Part shown: piece by piece, positions 19,687 to 28,294 of the stretch
Layout of the letters: each line of letters opens with the position of its first letter
Position numbering within the stretch: the stretch's first letter is position 1
Assembly: GCF_001705665.1 (NCBI RefSeq)
Contig: NZ_MDHA01000032.1
Location: 62,001-126,000, forward strand
Source of the DNA: Thioclava sp. SK-1
GTDB taxonomy: Bacteria > Pseudomonadota > Alphaproteobacteria > Rhodobacterales > Rhodobacteraceae
Direction: 5' to 3'
Length of the DNA stretch: 64,000 nt
The notes under the pieces: model-generated
Database searches by the model: none
Seen by the model: the letters and a program-made list of their open reading frames with translations, nothing else
Told to the model about the DNA's origin: nothing
Position numbers and translations under genes: made by a program

Positions 19687-21444
19687 TCAGACGCGATCCG
19701 AGTCGTCTTCCAGATCGCGGATGGCTGCGGGGGTATCCTGTGCTTTCGCGAAGGTCCAGTTAATCTGGCACGCATAGTCAAGAACCTTGCTGGAAAGCAC
19801 GATTTGCAGCGCTGGACGCGGGCGAATGCGGCCTTTTTCCAGATAAACGGAAGGTTCCAGCGCCAGCTGGGCGACCTCATCATGGCGAAAGACCCAGATC
19901 TCACCGGATTTCAGCGCGATAGACACCGCATGCCCGCCCATGTCCAATGTGGCATCGGCATCGGGGTGAATATGGAAACGAATGTCAAATGGGATGCCGC
20001 GCAATTTTTCCCGTTCAAAGATGGTTTCAAACCTTCGGCGGTCTTGCGCTGTCATTGCACCCAAAGTGTCGCAGCCCTTCAGCAGCCTACCATCGGGCGA
20101 CAAAAGCAATTCCCGCATATGGGTCATACCATGGGTGGGCACGTAGCCATCATGGCCGAAAATGCGGTGATGGAACGGGTCATGTTCGGTCTTGGCCCAT
20201 GTCTGGCTGGGCGTTTCGTCCAACCAGATCGCCGGAGAGCGCCCAAGCCCGCGTTCGGGCCCTAACCGGGACGAAGAAAATCCTTCAATCGACAAGGTAG
20301 AATGGCTGGGCGTGGCCCGCCCTGCGCGGTGCCATTCGCGGCCAAACTGTTCGCCCGACCCACAAGATACGATAACCTGACGGCGGCCGGAGCTTAGTTC
20401 AAACGCCAAGGTGGACGCATGCGCATCAGCCGATGCCGCGCCTTTGGGCGGGGTGGCCGCATCAACGATCACGGTGCAACGCCCGGCTTGCATCCGTGCA
20501 AATCCCATTGCCGGGCCTGGCTGTGCCGCGCCTTTGGTCTGCGACCCCGATAACACCTGATCCAGCCGGCCTTCGGCACCGCGCCCGCCACCGTGGAACC
20601 GCGCCAATGTGCCATCGGCGTGGCGCAATGTGCGAAGTGTTGGCGCAATGCGGTCAATCGCAGAGAGATGTTCAACCGAAATGTTCCGCCCGGCTTCGCG
20701 CAGGGCAATCCGCGCCCAGCCCAGCAGCGTGAACACCTCAAGCAGTTCTTCCGGGTTGCGGGTGGGGATTCCGCCTTGCGCATCAATCTGTGCATCGCAT
20801 TCGCGTGACAACGCCTGAATGGCGGGATCGGCAAGCGCTTCCATGCCTGTCAGCGACAAGCTGGCATAAATCAACCCGGTCAGGGCCTCGAACCGGGGCA
20901 GGCCTGGCGGGGCAGATTTCCACCGTCTGGACAGATACTGGGTTTGTGCGCCAAGGCTTGCGAAAAACTGATTGGCAAAACTGCGCTCTTGCCCGTTCAG
21001 CAGCATCAATGCGTGGTTGATCCAACGGATCACCCGCCGCCCTGTAAGGTCAGGCTGCCATCCCATGCCAGAACCATCGCCGAATCGCGTGATCCAGTCA
21101 CCGACCCAGTCTTGTGATAAAACGCGGCTTTGGCGGTCACCGACGGCGGCCAGATCATCAAGCCAGGTGAAACCATGCAGGGCCTCATCAAAGGCGGGAT
21201 CGGGCACCGGCAAATTCCATATGGATTGATCGGGTGCCTCGATCAGGAAACCCGCGAACAGAAAGTTTCCGGCCATCAGTTGCCGGCCCTTGGCGAAGGA
21301 TCCTATGGTGCGGGGTTCTGGCTGGGAGACGAATCCGGATGCGGCCTGACCGCGTGCTGCGCGACGCGCTGCAAAACGGTTCAGGATATAGCTGATACGG
21401 GCTTGATTTTGCCCTGTTTTTACGCCTTGTGTCATGCCTGCCAT
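19687..21444 (-). CDS. Heparinase II/III-like protein
   Basis: 585-residue protein with an N-terminal helical (alpha/alpha toroid) half, for example WVGDWITRFGDGSGMGWQPDL and RVIRWINHALMLL, and a C-terminal heparinase II/III-type beta domain with HSTLSIEGFSSSRLG and HDGYVPTHGMTHMRELLLS. No signal peptide is seen, so it appears cytoplasmic, which is odd for a polysaccharide lyase. Family members of this kind occur between rsmB and purH in many Rhodobacteraceae; the substrate is unknown. Start 21444 or 21435 is uncertain because neither has a good Shine-Dalgarno. Confidence 0.85.
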   Translation of the reverse strand: MAGMTQGVKTGQNQARISYILNRFAARRAARGQAASGFVSQPEPRTIGSFAKGRQLMAGNFLFAGFLIEAPDQSIWNLPVPDPAFDEALHGFTWLDDLAAVGDRQSRVLSQDWVGDWITRFGDGSGMGWQPDLTGRRVIRWINHALMLLNGQERSFANQFFASLGAQTQYLSRRWKSAPPGLPRFEALTGLIYASLSLTGMEALADPAIQALSRECDAQIDAQGGIPTRNPEELLEVFTLLGWARIALREAGRNISVEHLSAIDRIAPTLRTLRHADGTLARFHGGGRGAEGRLDQVLSGSQTKGAAQPGPAMGFARMQAGRCTVIVDAATPPKGAASADAHASTLAFELSSGRRQVIVSCGSGEQFGREWHRAGRATPSHSTLSIEGFSSSRLGPERGLGRSPAIWLDETPSQTWAKTEHDPFHHRIFGHDGYVPTHGMTHMRELLLSPDGRLLKGCDTLGAMTAQDRRRFETIFEREKLRGIPFDIRFHIHPDADATLDMGGHAVSIALKSGEIWVFRHDEVAQLALEPSVYLEKGRIRPRPALQIVLSSKVLDYACQINWTFAKAQDTPAAIRDLEDDSDRV

Positions 21445-21532
21445 GTTGCCCGTTACGGAAGGAATATTCCGCCTACCACCAATCTTGGTGCAACCTAGCG
21501 CCAAGGCGCAATGGAGTCACCTGACCGCAGGC

Positions 21533-22807
21533 TTAAATGGATGAGCGTTGCACGGTTGCGATAAAGAACCCGTCCATTCCGCCACGATCCGCCCAATAAT
21601 CGGGCCGCAGGCGCAATCCGCCTTGCGGGGTTTGCCAGTGCGGCTCCACGCCGGGAAGGTCGATTGGCAGGACCGTCAGATCAGGATTGCGTTCCAAGGC
21701 GGCATGCAGCTGCAGTTCACCTTCTTCGGGCAGTAAGGAACAGGTGCAATAGACCAAGCGCCCGCCTGGTTTCAGCCAGGTCAGCGCTCGATCAAACATC
21801 TGGGCTTGCAGCGCGAATAATGGCTTGATCGAGGCCGAATCCTTGATCAAAGGCAGTTCGGGATGACGGCGGATAGTGCCGGTGGCCGAACAAGGGGCAT
21901 CCAGCAAAATCGCGTCAAATTGCGTATCTGGGGTCCAATGCATCGCATCGGCGGCGACCACCTGCGCTGATAGCCCACATCGCGACAGGTTCTCATGCAG
22001 CCTTTCCAGGCGGGGTTTTGAAATATCCAAGGCTGTAACCTGTGCGCCGGTCTGCGCCAATTGTAATGTCTTGCCGCCCGGGGCTGCGCAGAGATCCAGT
22101 ACATGCTCGTCCGGTTGCGCATGAAGTGCGCGAGCCGCCATTGCGGCACCGGCGTCTTGTACCCACCAGTCACCACTGTCGAAGCCGGGCAGTTTGGACA
22201 ATTGCCCCACATGCGCCAACCGCACTGAGCCGGTGGGCAGGACCTCGCCTTCCAGCCGCTCCGCCCAATCGGCCGCATCTGATTTCACCGTCAGGTCGAC
22301 GGGTGCGCCTGCGTGATGTGCGACTTCGATCTTTTGCGTGTCGACCTTGCCATATGCGGAATTTAGTCGCCCGCGCAGCCAGCTGGGCAGCTGTGGGGCG
22401 GGAAGGGTGTCCCAGCGCGCCCGGTCCTCCGCCACTTTGCGCGAGACGGCATTCACCAAACCTGAATAAGCCGAGAGCTTTTGCCCCGCAGATCGGCACA
22501 GTGTCACCGCCGCATCGACAGCGCCATATGGAGCGACGCCCTCCACGCAGATTTCAACAGTGGTCAGGCGCAGAAGGGCTATGACATCTGTGGGCGGCTT
22601 GCGTTTAAGAAAGGGCTTGAGCATCGCATCGGCGTCTTGCAAATGGCGCAAGACGGAGGTGGCAAGACGCTGGGCGCGGGCGCGCTCCGGCGGGCTAAGC
22701 CCATCTAGAGCCTCTTGCGCGATCTGCTCCGCCAGGCTTTCGCGGTCCTCCAACGTTCCCACAATGAGAGCAAGGGCCGCACGGCGTGCGGGGTCGGGTC
22801 TGGCCAT
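21533..22807 (-). CDS. rsmB: 16S rRNA m5C methyltransferase (RsmB/NOL1/NOP2/Sun family)
   Basis: S-adenosylmethionine-dependent cytosine-C5 methyltransferase of 16S rRNA (C967 in E. coli). The product has 424 residues. An N-terminal NusB-like RNA-binding domain (about 1-135) is followed by the Rossmann methyltransferase with DLCAAPGGKTLQLA (SAM site) and the two catalytic cysteines in LDAPCSATGTIRRHPEL and CTCSLLPEEGE. It is the first gene of rsmB-heparinase-purH and is divergent from the DUF1674 gene. Confidence 0.94.
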   Translation of the reverse strand: MARPDPARRAALALIVGTLEDRESLAEQIAQEALDGLSPPERARAQRLATSVLRHLQDADAMLKPFLKRKPPTDVIALLRLTTVEICVEGVAPYGAVDAAVTLCRSAGQKLSAYSGLVNAVSRKVAEDRARWDTLPAPQLPSWLRGRLNSAYGKVDTQKIEVAHHAGAPVDLTVKSDAADWAERLEGEVLPTGSVRLAHVGQLSKLPGFDSGDWWVQDAGAAMAARALHAQPDEHVLDLCAAPGGKTLQLAQTGAQVTALDISKPRLERLHENLSRCGLSAQVVAADAMHWTPDTQFDAILLDAPCSATGTIRRHPELPLIKDSASIKPLFALQAQMFDRALTWLKPGGRLVYCTCSLLPEEGELQLHAALERNPDLTVLPIDLPGVEPHWQTPQGGLRLRPDYWADRGGMDGFFIATVQRSSI

Positions 22808-22878
22808 GTCGGCCTCCTGCTTGTGACGATTGCTTTAGGCGCCTATATCATGATGGACCCCAAGACAAGGAGTGCCCC

Positions 22879-23073
22879 ATGTCAGATTCTGATGAAACAC
22901 CCCAAGCCGCGGTTGATTTACCGCCTGCCGCTCAGCGTGCGTTGGCTGAAGCAAAGGCACGCCGAGAGGCCGCAGCAGATGCTGCCTTGCCGGTCGAGCT
23001 GGGCGGGCGCGACGGCCCAGAAGCCACGCGCTTCGGCGATTGGGAACGCAAAGGTATTGCAGTTGATTTTTAA
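22879..23073 (+). CDS. DUF1674 / succinate dehydrogenase assembly factor 4-like protein
   Basis: Small protein of 64 residues. The C-terminal motif GPEATRFGDWERKGIAVDF is the DUF1674 (SDHAF4-like) signature; in eukaryotes the homologue helps assemble flavinylated SdhA and guards against reactive oxygen. The N-terminal half is a disordered Ala/Glu-rich helix. The ATG at 22879 is preceded by AAGGAG. It is divergent from rsmB and convergent with dxs. Confidence 0.9.
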   Translation: MSDSDETPQAAVDLPPAAQRALAEAKARREAAADAALPVELGGRDGPEATRFGDWERKGIAVDF

Positions 23074-23113
23074 GCGATTTGACTGATTGGGGCGTGATGG
23101 TGTCTGGCGCTGG

Positions 23114-23181
23114 AGGGGCTTTGCCCCGACCGGTTTTGCTGGGGCTCGACGCCCCAGCAAAACCGGCCCCCCAGGATATTT
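23114..23181. repeat. Long palindrome between DUF1674 gene and dxs, terminator-like
   Basis: A perfect 16-bp inverted repeat (ccggttttgctggggc 23130-23145 with gccccagcaaaaccgg 23151-23166, loop tcgac) sits between convergent genes. It is flanked by a smaller ggggctttgcccc palindrome on the left and by ccccccaggatattttt on the right, giving a T-run on the plus strand. Similar GC-palindrome modules ending in a ...GGA-TATTTT tail are common between genes of Rhodobacteraceae. It may be both a bidirectional terminator and a dispersed repeat. Confidence 0.75.
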
Positions 23182-23203
23182 TTCGGCAAGCTAAAGTAAG
23201 GAT

Positions 23204-25120
23204 TTAGGCGCGTTTGGCAACCGGGATGTTCAGCAGTTCGAGGACTTTGGCCGCAATTTTTTCGGCGTTTAACCCGGCTGCACGATACATGGATTCGGCA
23301 GAGGCGTGATTGATGAAATCATCTGGTAAAACCATTGAACGATAGCTGAAGCCGTGGTCGAAAACACCTTTTTCCGCAAGGAACTGCGCCACATGGCTGC
23401 CAAACCCGCCGATTGCGCCTTCTTCAATGGTGATGAGCGCCTCATGGTTGGCCACCAATTGTAAAATCAGATCTTTGTCGAGTGGCTTGCAAAAGCGGGC
23501 GTCGGCCACAGTCGGAACGATTCCACGCACGCGCAGTGCTTCGCTGGCTTTAAGCACTTCGCTCAGGCGCGTGCCATAGCTGAGGATGGCAACTTTCGCG
23601 CCTTCTTCGATGATGCGGCCACGGCCAATTTCCAACGGGGTTCCCTCGGAGGGCATGTCGACCCCCATGCCTTCGCCTCTTGGATAGCGGAAAGCGGACG
23701 GACGGTCGTTGATGGCGGCAGCGGTGGCGACCATATGGACCAGTTCTGCCTCATCGGCGGCGGCCATCACCACCATATCGGGCAGGTTAGCAAGGAAGCA
23801 GACATCAAAGCTGCCTGCATGAGTGGCGCCGTCTGCGCCGACAAGCCCGGCGCGATCAATAGCAAAGCGGACCGGCAGTTTCTGAATCGCCACATCATGC
23901 ACGATTTGATCGTAGCCGCGCTGGAGAAATGTCGAATAGATCGCGCAAAATGGTTTAAGCCCTGCACCGGCAAGCCCGGCCGAGAAGGTCACGGCGTGTT
24001 GTTCTGCGATACCAACGTCAAAGGTACGGCGCGGGAACCGTTCACCAAACAGTTTAAGCCCGGTGCCATCGGGCATGGCGGCCGTGACGCCAACAATTTT
24101 TTCGTCTTTTTCTGCTTCCCGGATCAGGCTTTCTGCGAAGACTTTGGTATATTGCGGGGCGTTGGAGGGGGATTTTTTCTGCTCCCCTGTCGCCACATTG
24201 AATTTTGCCGTGGCGTGGCCTCCGTCAGGGCGGCTTTCGGCGTGGGAGTAGCCTTTGCCTTTTCGGGTCAACGCATGGATCAGGACAGGGCCGGTGGCAC
24301 GGGCCTTGAGCGTGCGCAGAAGCGGCAGCAGGCTGTCCAGATCATGGCCGTCGACCGGGCCGACATAGGTGAAACCCAATTGTTCAAATAGGGTGCCGCC
24401 CATCGCCATACCTTTGAGCATTTCTTTTGCACGACGAGCCCCCTCTTTAAATGGCTCTGGCAGGAAGGTTTTGGCGGCGCCCTTGGCGACCTCTTTCAGG
24501 TCTTGCAGCGGAGCTTCGGAATACAGCCGTGTCAGATAGGTCGATAATGCGCCAACGGGGGGGGCGATCGACATTTCATTGTCATTTAGCACGACAAACA
24601 TACGGTTCTTCAGGTGGCCGCCGTGATTGAGTGCCTCAAATGCCATGCCGCCGGACATTGCGCCATCCCCGATGATCGCGATTGCATCGCCGGTATCTGC
24701 GCCCAATTCATGCGCGGCAGAAAACCCGACGGCGGCAGAAATCGAGGTCGAACTGTGGCCTGCGCCAAATGGGTCATAAGCGCTTTCCGAACGTTTGGTG
24801 AAACCGGACAAGCCGTTTTCCATGCGCAAGGTACGGATGCGGTCGCGCCGCCCTGTAAGGATTTTATGCGGATAGCACTGATGGCCGACATCCCAGATGA
24901 TCTTATCGCGCGGGGTATCAAACACCGCGTGCAGGGCCACGGTCAGCTCTACAACGCCTAAGCCCGCGCCAAGATGCCCGCCAGTTTCCGACACGGCCGC
25001 AATCGTTTCCTGGCGCAATTCATGTGACAGCTGCACCAGCTCGCGGTCACTAAGCCCTTTCATGTCAGAAGGCAGATGCACGCGATCCAAAAGCGGTGTG
25101 CGGGACAGCTGGTCAGTCAT
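23204..25120 (-). CDS. dxs: 1-deoxy-D-xylulose-5-phosphate synthase
   Basis: Entry enzyme of the MEP isoprenoid pathway: pyruvate plus glyceraldehyde-3-phosphate to DXP, thiamine-diphosphate dependent. The product has 638 residues. The thiamine-diphosphate motif is [18 protein letters not shown]...NDNEMSI near residue 150. The transketolase pyrimidine domain has [17 protein letters not shown] with the catalytic Glu, and [16 protein letters not shown] follows. It is co-transcribed with ispA (14 bp upstream) and xseB, so precursor supply and prenyl chain elongation are coupled. Confidence 0.98.
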   Translation of the reverse strand: MTDQLSRTPLLDRVHLPSDMKGLSDRELVQLSHELRQETIAAVSETGGHLGAGLGVVELTVALHAVFDTPRDKIIWDVGHQCYPHKILTGRRDRIRTLRMENGLSGFTKRSESAYDPFGAGHSSTSISAAVGFSAAHELGADTGDAIAIIGDGAMSGGMAFEALNHGGHLKNRMFVVLNDNEMSIAPPVGALSTYLTRLYSEAPLQDLKEVAKGAAKTFLPEPFKEGARRAKEMLKGMAMGGTLFEQLGFTYVGPVDGHDLDSLLPLLRTLKARATGPVLIHALTRKGKGYSHAESRPDGGHATAKFNVATGEQKKSPSNAPQYTKVFAESLIREAEKDEKIVGVTAAMPDGTGLKLFGERFPRRTFDVGIAEQHAVTFSAGLAGAGLKPFCAIYSTFLQRGYDQIVHDVAIQKLPVRFAIDRAGLVGADGATHAGSFDVCFLANLPDMVVMAAADEAELVHMVATAAAINDRPSAFRYPRGEGMGVDMPSEGTPLEIGRGRIIEEGAKVAILSYGTRLSEVLKASEALRVRGIVPTVADARFCKPLDKDLILQLVANHEALITIEEGAIGGFGSHVAQFLAEKGVFDHGFSYRSMVLPDDFINHASAESMYRAAGLNAEKIAAKVLELLNIPVAKRA

Positions 25121-25134
25121 GGCTTCGGTCTTTC

Positions 25135-25998
25135 TTAGCTTTTGCGCGCGATGATGAAACGGGCCACATCGCGGAGCCTGTCGGCACGATCTCCATAGGG
25201 GAGCAGGGCCTCTAATGCGTCCGCGACAAGCTGCTCTGCGCGCGCTTTGGCACCGTCAATCCCCAGATGGGAGACAAAGGTCGCTTTGCCGGCATCGGCG
25301 TCTTTGTTCAACCGCTTTCCGGTCGCTTCTTCGCTGCCTTCAACATCCAAAATGTCATCGGCAATCTGGAACGCCAGCCCGATAGCATGTGCATAGGTTT
25401 CAAGCGGGGCAGTGTCTTCGTCTGCAAGGATGGCGCCTGCGGTGGCGGCAAAAGTAATCAACGCACCTGTTTTGCCGTTTTGCAGCGCGGTGATGTCATC
25501 CAAAGACAGCGGCTGTGCTGCGGTTTCAGCTGCGATATCGAGTGCTTGACCATAGACCATGCCGGCTGCGCCAGAGGCTTGTGCAAGGGCGCGCACCAGG
25601 GGCCGCGTCGCCGGGCCAATCGCATCGGCGGTCAGCAATTCAAAGGCCATCGTTTGCAGCGCATCGCCCGCCAAGGTCGCTGTGGCCTCGTCCCATTGAA
25701 TATGCACTGTCGGCAGGCCGCGGCGCATATCATCATCATCCATGCACGGCATGTCGTCATGCACAAGGCTATAGGCGTGCAGGGCCTCGACGGCGGCTGC
25801 AACGGTCAAGGCGGCCTTTGGATCGATGTCGAACAGTGCGGCTGTTTCCAGCACCAGCAATGCGCGCAAACGTTTGCCGCCCTGCGCGGCATATCCCATT
25901 GCATCGCGCAGCTGACTATCGGGATAGCGTGCGATTTGGGTGTTCAGCGCATCTTGAACTGCCGCTTGAACCTCTGCCAGCCGATCTTGAAACATCAC
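25135..25998 (-). CDS. ispA: Short-chain polyprenyl (farnesyl) diphosphate synthase
   Basis: Head-to-tail prenyltransferase, 287 residues. The first Asp-rich motif is [15 protein letters not shown] and the second is [25 protein letters not shown] and GGKRLRA near the N-terminus bind diphosphate. Short-chain (FPP or GPP) specificity is likely from the DDxxxxD form of the first motif, but geranylgeranyl synthesis is not excluded. Its ATG overlaps the xseB stop by 4 bp and dxs follows 14 bp on. Confidence 0.93.
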   Translation of the reverse strand: MMFQDRLAEVQAAVQDALNTQIARYPDSQLRDAMGYAAQGGKRLRALLVLETAALFDIDPKAALTVAAAVEALHAYSLVHDDMPCMDDDDMRRGLPTVHIQWDEATATLAGDALQTMAFELLTADAIGPATRPLVRALAQASGAAGMVYGQALDIAAETAAQPLSLDDITALQNGKTGALITFAATAGAILADEDTAPLETYAHAIGLAFQIADDILDVEGSEEATGKRLNKDADAGKATFVSHLGIDGAKARAEQLVADALEALLPYGDRADRLRDVARFIIARKS

Positions 25999-26240
25999 AG
26001 TCCTTCAACCGGGGTCGTGCCCGTGGGCTGACCATCCATGCCAAGCGTGATTTTTTCGACCCGCTCTTCGGCTTCTTTCAACAGGTCAGAGCAGCGTTTT
26101 TTCAGCACGGCACCGCGTTCACCCAGTGCGATCAGCTGATCCAGCGGCACATCGCCGCGATCAAGCTGGTTCACCACCTGCTCAAACGCCTTCATCGCCT
26201 CTTCAAAGGTCATTTCTGCGATGTTGTTTTGCTCAGCCAT
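25995..26240 (-). CDS. xseB: Exodeoxyribonuclease VII small subunit
   Basis: Small helical subunit of exonuclease VII, 81 residues, with the typical MTFEEAMKAFEQVVNQLDRGDVPLDQLIALGERG pattern (here from about residue 10). The large subunit XseA is not in the window. It is the first gene of xseB-ispA-dxs, a common arrangement in proteobacteria. Two hairpins and an 18-codon ORF lie upstream. Confidence 0.95.
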   Translation of the reverse strand: MAEQNNIAEMTFEEAMKAFEQVVNQLDRGDVPLDQLIALGERGAVLKKRCSDLLKEAEERVEKITLGMDGQPTGTTPVEGL

Positions 26241-26369
26241 CTGCCCACTCCTTCATCTTGTAATGGGATGCCACCAAATCGACGCAGGGTCCAGCCCCAC
26301 GCCGCATGCGCATAGGGTTTGAGCATAAAAATGCAGTCTGCCTACGGTTTCTGGCGCACAGCATAGGCC

Positions 26370-26412
26370 AAAAATCGAACCCCGCCGGGACTTGGCCGCG
26401 ACGGGGTTCGAT
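26370..26412 (-). terminator. Second hairpin of the xseB upstream region, with U-run
   Basis: 11-bp perfect stem, atcgaaccccg (26374-26384) with cggggttcgat (26402-26412). Read on the minus strand it is followed at once by TTTTT (26370-26374). Looks like a rho-independent terminator or attenuator 130 nt before xseB. Confidence 0.75.
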
Positions 26413-26421
26413 CAATTTAAA

Positions 26422-26452
26422 GGGCCGTCTGGGTAGATAGGTCAGACGGCCC
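26422..26452 (-). terminator. First hairpin of the xseB upstream region
   Basis: 10-bp perfect stem, gggccgtctg (26422-26431) with cagacggccc (26443-26452), 11-nt loop. On the minus strand it is followed by TTTAAATT, then by the second hairpin. The tandem pair ends the transcript carrying the 18-codon ORF, at least in part. Confidence 0.7.
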
Positions 26453-26538
26453 CCGAGTTCTAAGGAGATGGTCCGGTTAGGGTCTGGTCAAAGATCCATC
26501 CGGTTCCCAGTCAAAGTTCTTTGCCCCAGGGATTGCCC

Positions 26539-26595
26539 TCAGGCCACGGCCCCTCCGACTGTCCCGATACCTCTCTCCAATATCCCTCTAGACAC
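26539..26595 (-). CDS. 18-residue ORF with extreme Shine-Dalgarno (leader peptide or small-RNA ORF)
   Basis: GTG start at 26595 encodes MSRGILERGIGTVGGAVA and stops at 26539. Immediately upstream, GAAAGGAGGTGATCCAG (minus strand, plus coordinates 26595-26611) is complementary over 17 nt to the expected alphaproteobacterial 16S rRNA 3' end, with GGAGG 7 nt from the GTG. Tandem hairpins follow 86 nt later, and then xseB-ispA-dxs. It lies 70 nt after the yhhQ stop. I do not recognise the peptide. It could be a leader peptide controlling the isoprenoid operon, or the coding part of a small RNA. The whole gap 26241-26665 holds only this unit and the two hairpins. Confidence 0.55.
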   Translation of the reverse strand: MSRGILERGIGTVGGAVA

Positions 26596-26665
26596 TGGAT
26601 CACCTCCTTTCACTGCGTTGCCGTTACAGGTAGCGTGCCACATATTTGGTATATGGCAAGTAAAT

Positions 26666-27286
26666 TCACGCGATCTTTGGCGACATCTTTGCGACGACTG
26701 CCTTGAAAGGCAGCAGCGCAACCAGTGAAAGTCCAAATTTTAACCCGCTATCGGCCACTGCGAGCGATACCCAAAGCGGCGCCTGCGGGCCGATGCCAAG
26801 CAATGGCAAGACCTCATTCGCCCAGGCGACATCGTGAGAGGGGAATATCGGCGTCAGCGCGGCGGAAAATGCGATGGTGAAAAAGATTGTCGTATCAAGA
26901 ACAGATCCGATCAACGAGGATACCAAAGGTGCTGTCCACCATGCATTGCCGCGCAGTTTGTCGAAAATCGACACATCCAGCAGTTGCGCGATCAAGAAGG
27001 CCGTACCCGAGCCCAAGGCCACACGTAATGTTACCGCAGGGCCATACTCCAGTATGATCTGGCTGCCGATCAGCGAGCAGATCACACCCACACAAAATCC
27101 CGCCAACACGATGCGCCGTGCGGCCTGTGCGCCATATAGGCGGTTCATCAGGTCGGTGACCAAAAAGGCAAAAGGATAGGTTACGGCACCCCAAGTGAGC
27201 CAATCGCCCAGTAGGAACTGCACAAGAATATTTGAGGCCACTACAATAAGGGCCATGGCAAGAATGCCAGGTAGGAAGCGTTTCAT
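26666..27286 (-). CDS. yhhQ: Queuosine precursor transporter (YhhQ/VUT family)
   Basis: Inner-membrane transporter of the COG1738 (VUT) family for uptake of queuosine precursors such as preQ0/preQ1. The product has 206 residues and about six membrane helices. The conserved TYPFAFLVTDLMNRLYG near residue 36 and the Trp-rich WWTAPLVSSLIGSVLDTTIFF near residue 117 are family hallmarks. The ATG at 27286 lies behind a region with a 9-bp long-range pairing (see the leader entry). It is separated from the phytase-like gene by 105 bp. Confidence 0.92.
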   Translation of the reverse strand: MKRFLPGILAMALIVVASNILVQFLLGDWLTWGAVTYPFAFLVTDLMNRLYGAQAARRIVLAGFCVGVICSLIGSQIILEYGPAVTLRVALGSGTAFLIAQLLDVSIFDKLRGNAWWTAPLVSSLIGSVLDTTIFFTIAFSAALTPIFPSHDVAWANEVLPLLGIGPQAPLWVSLAVADSGLKFGLSLVALLPFKAVVAKMSPKIA

Positions 27287-27294
27287 CAGGTTTC

Positions 27295-27373
27295 ACCGTT
27301 TTTACATGGTCGCGGGGACATGGCCCAAAGCAGTCGGGCAAGTCCGCCCGATAAGCCTGTGCGCAAAAACGGT
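27295..27373 (-). promoter_or_regulatory. Possible structured leader of yhhQ
   Basis: On the minus strand a 9-bp outer pairing (accgttttt 27295-27303 with aaaaacggt 27365-27373) closes a region that contains an inner 6-bp hairpin (tcgggc 27334-27339 with gcccga 27346-27351). The structure ends 8 nt before the yhhQ start codon. Genes of this family are often riboswitch-controlled, but this does not match the preQ1 classes I know, so the function is open. Confidence 0.35.
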
Positions 27374-27391
27374 CAAGGAAAATCGTGCAAT

Positions 27392-28294
27392 TTACGGGGG
27401 CAGGCGGTATTCTACGATTTCGGTCTGCTGAAAAAACCGAAAATTGTCATCAGAAATCATGGTCAACCGTATCGCGCCTGCCGTATCGCGCCACACGGCA
27501 ATCCCTTCAAGGTTGTCATGGCGTGCCGCGCGGGTTTGAAACAAGACGCTTTGGCTGTTGATTCGATCGCCGCTGACATCAAATACACGCACGCGGGTCA
27601 AAAACCCAAGCAGACCCCAAAAATCGCGCTCAAGCACATATAGGCGGCCATCCGGGCCGAAATCTGCCCCCACCGGCAGCCAATCACCATCGCGGGGGAT
27701 TGAAAACGGCACGCTCCAATCCGTGCCATCATAGCGATAGACCGGAAAGGGGCGATTTTTGCGGCCAGAACGTTCGGGCATCGTATATAGTCGCCCTTGG
27801 TCATCAATCGCCAGCGCCTCTAGCGAGGAGTTGTTTTGCAGCCCGTTAAACTCGCGCGGGCGGGGCAACAAATGTGCAGTTGAGCTGCCTGGATCGTAAA
27901 AAGACACGCGCGCGATACTGCCCTCAAACGAGATATAGCGCCGCCCGTCAGGACCAAGAGCCAATCCCTCGCTGTCACCAACGGCGTTTGTCATCGGCGC
28001 GTCTTTGCTGTCACGCAGGCGCATTGGACCATCGCGCAGCGTAATGTCTGAAATCGCACCAGCTTCGTCGCGTTGAATTGTGCCAGTCCACAGTGTCGTG
28101 CGGTCTGAAATTGTTACAAAATCTTGCCCCGGGCTGCCGTCTTCAAAGTCAAAGCCAGAAAACCCGCCAAAGGCAGGATCGGGGTGGGTCCATTTATAGG
28201 ATTGCAAAAACTCTGCCGTTTGAGCTGCGGCCGAAAGGGGGGCCGCAGCGGTCAAACATATCAGGGCGAATTTGCAGAGAGAACTGAACGGCAT
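27392..28294 (-). CDS. Phytase-like esterase family protein, secreted
   Basis: Periplasmic or secreted beta-propeller protein of the esterase-like phytase family (PF13449 type), 300 residues. Signal peptide [24 protein letters not shown]. Blade motifs include [49 protein letters not shown] and [10 protein letters not shown]. Enzyme activity is not shown for most members. The start overlaps the mepA 3' end by 34 bp, which ties its translation to mepA. Confidence 0.85.
   Translation of the reverse strand: MPFSSLCKFALICLTAAAPLSAAAQTAEFLQSYKWTHPDPAFGGFSGFDFEDGSPGQDFVTISDRTTLWTGTIQRDEAGAISDITLRDGPMRLRDSKDAPMTNAVGDSEGLALGPDGRRYISFEGSIARVSFYDPGSSTAHLLPRPREFNGLQNNSSLEALAIDDQGRLYTMPERSGRKNRPFPVYRYDGTDWSVPFSIPRDGDWLPVGADFGPDGRLYVLERDFWGLLGFLTRVRVFDVSGDRINSQSVLFQTRAARHDNLEGIAVWRDTAGAIRLTMISDDNFRFFQQTEIVEYRLPP

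Noticed and set aside
26233-26415. 60-codon minus-strand frame over the hairpins upstream of xseB
   Set aside because: It crosses an 11-bp terminator-like stem with U-run, has no ribosome site, and no protein-like pattern.
26539-26736. 65-codon reading of the mini-ORF from a start inside yhhQ
   Set aside because: It overlaps the conserved end of yhhQ out of frame; the GTG at 26595 with the extended Shine-Dalgarno is the sensible start.
27295-27373. Calling a preQ1 riboswitch before yhhQ
   Set aside because: The pairing is real but the compact preQ1 fold and its A-rich tail are not seen, so only a generic leader is listed.
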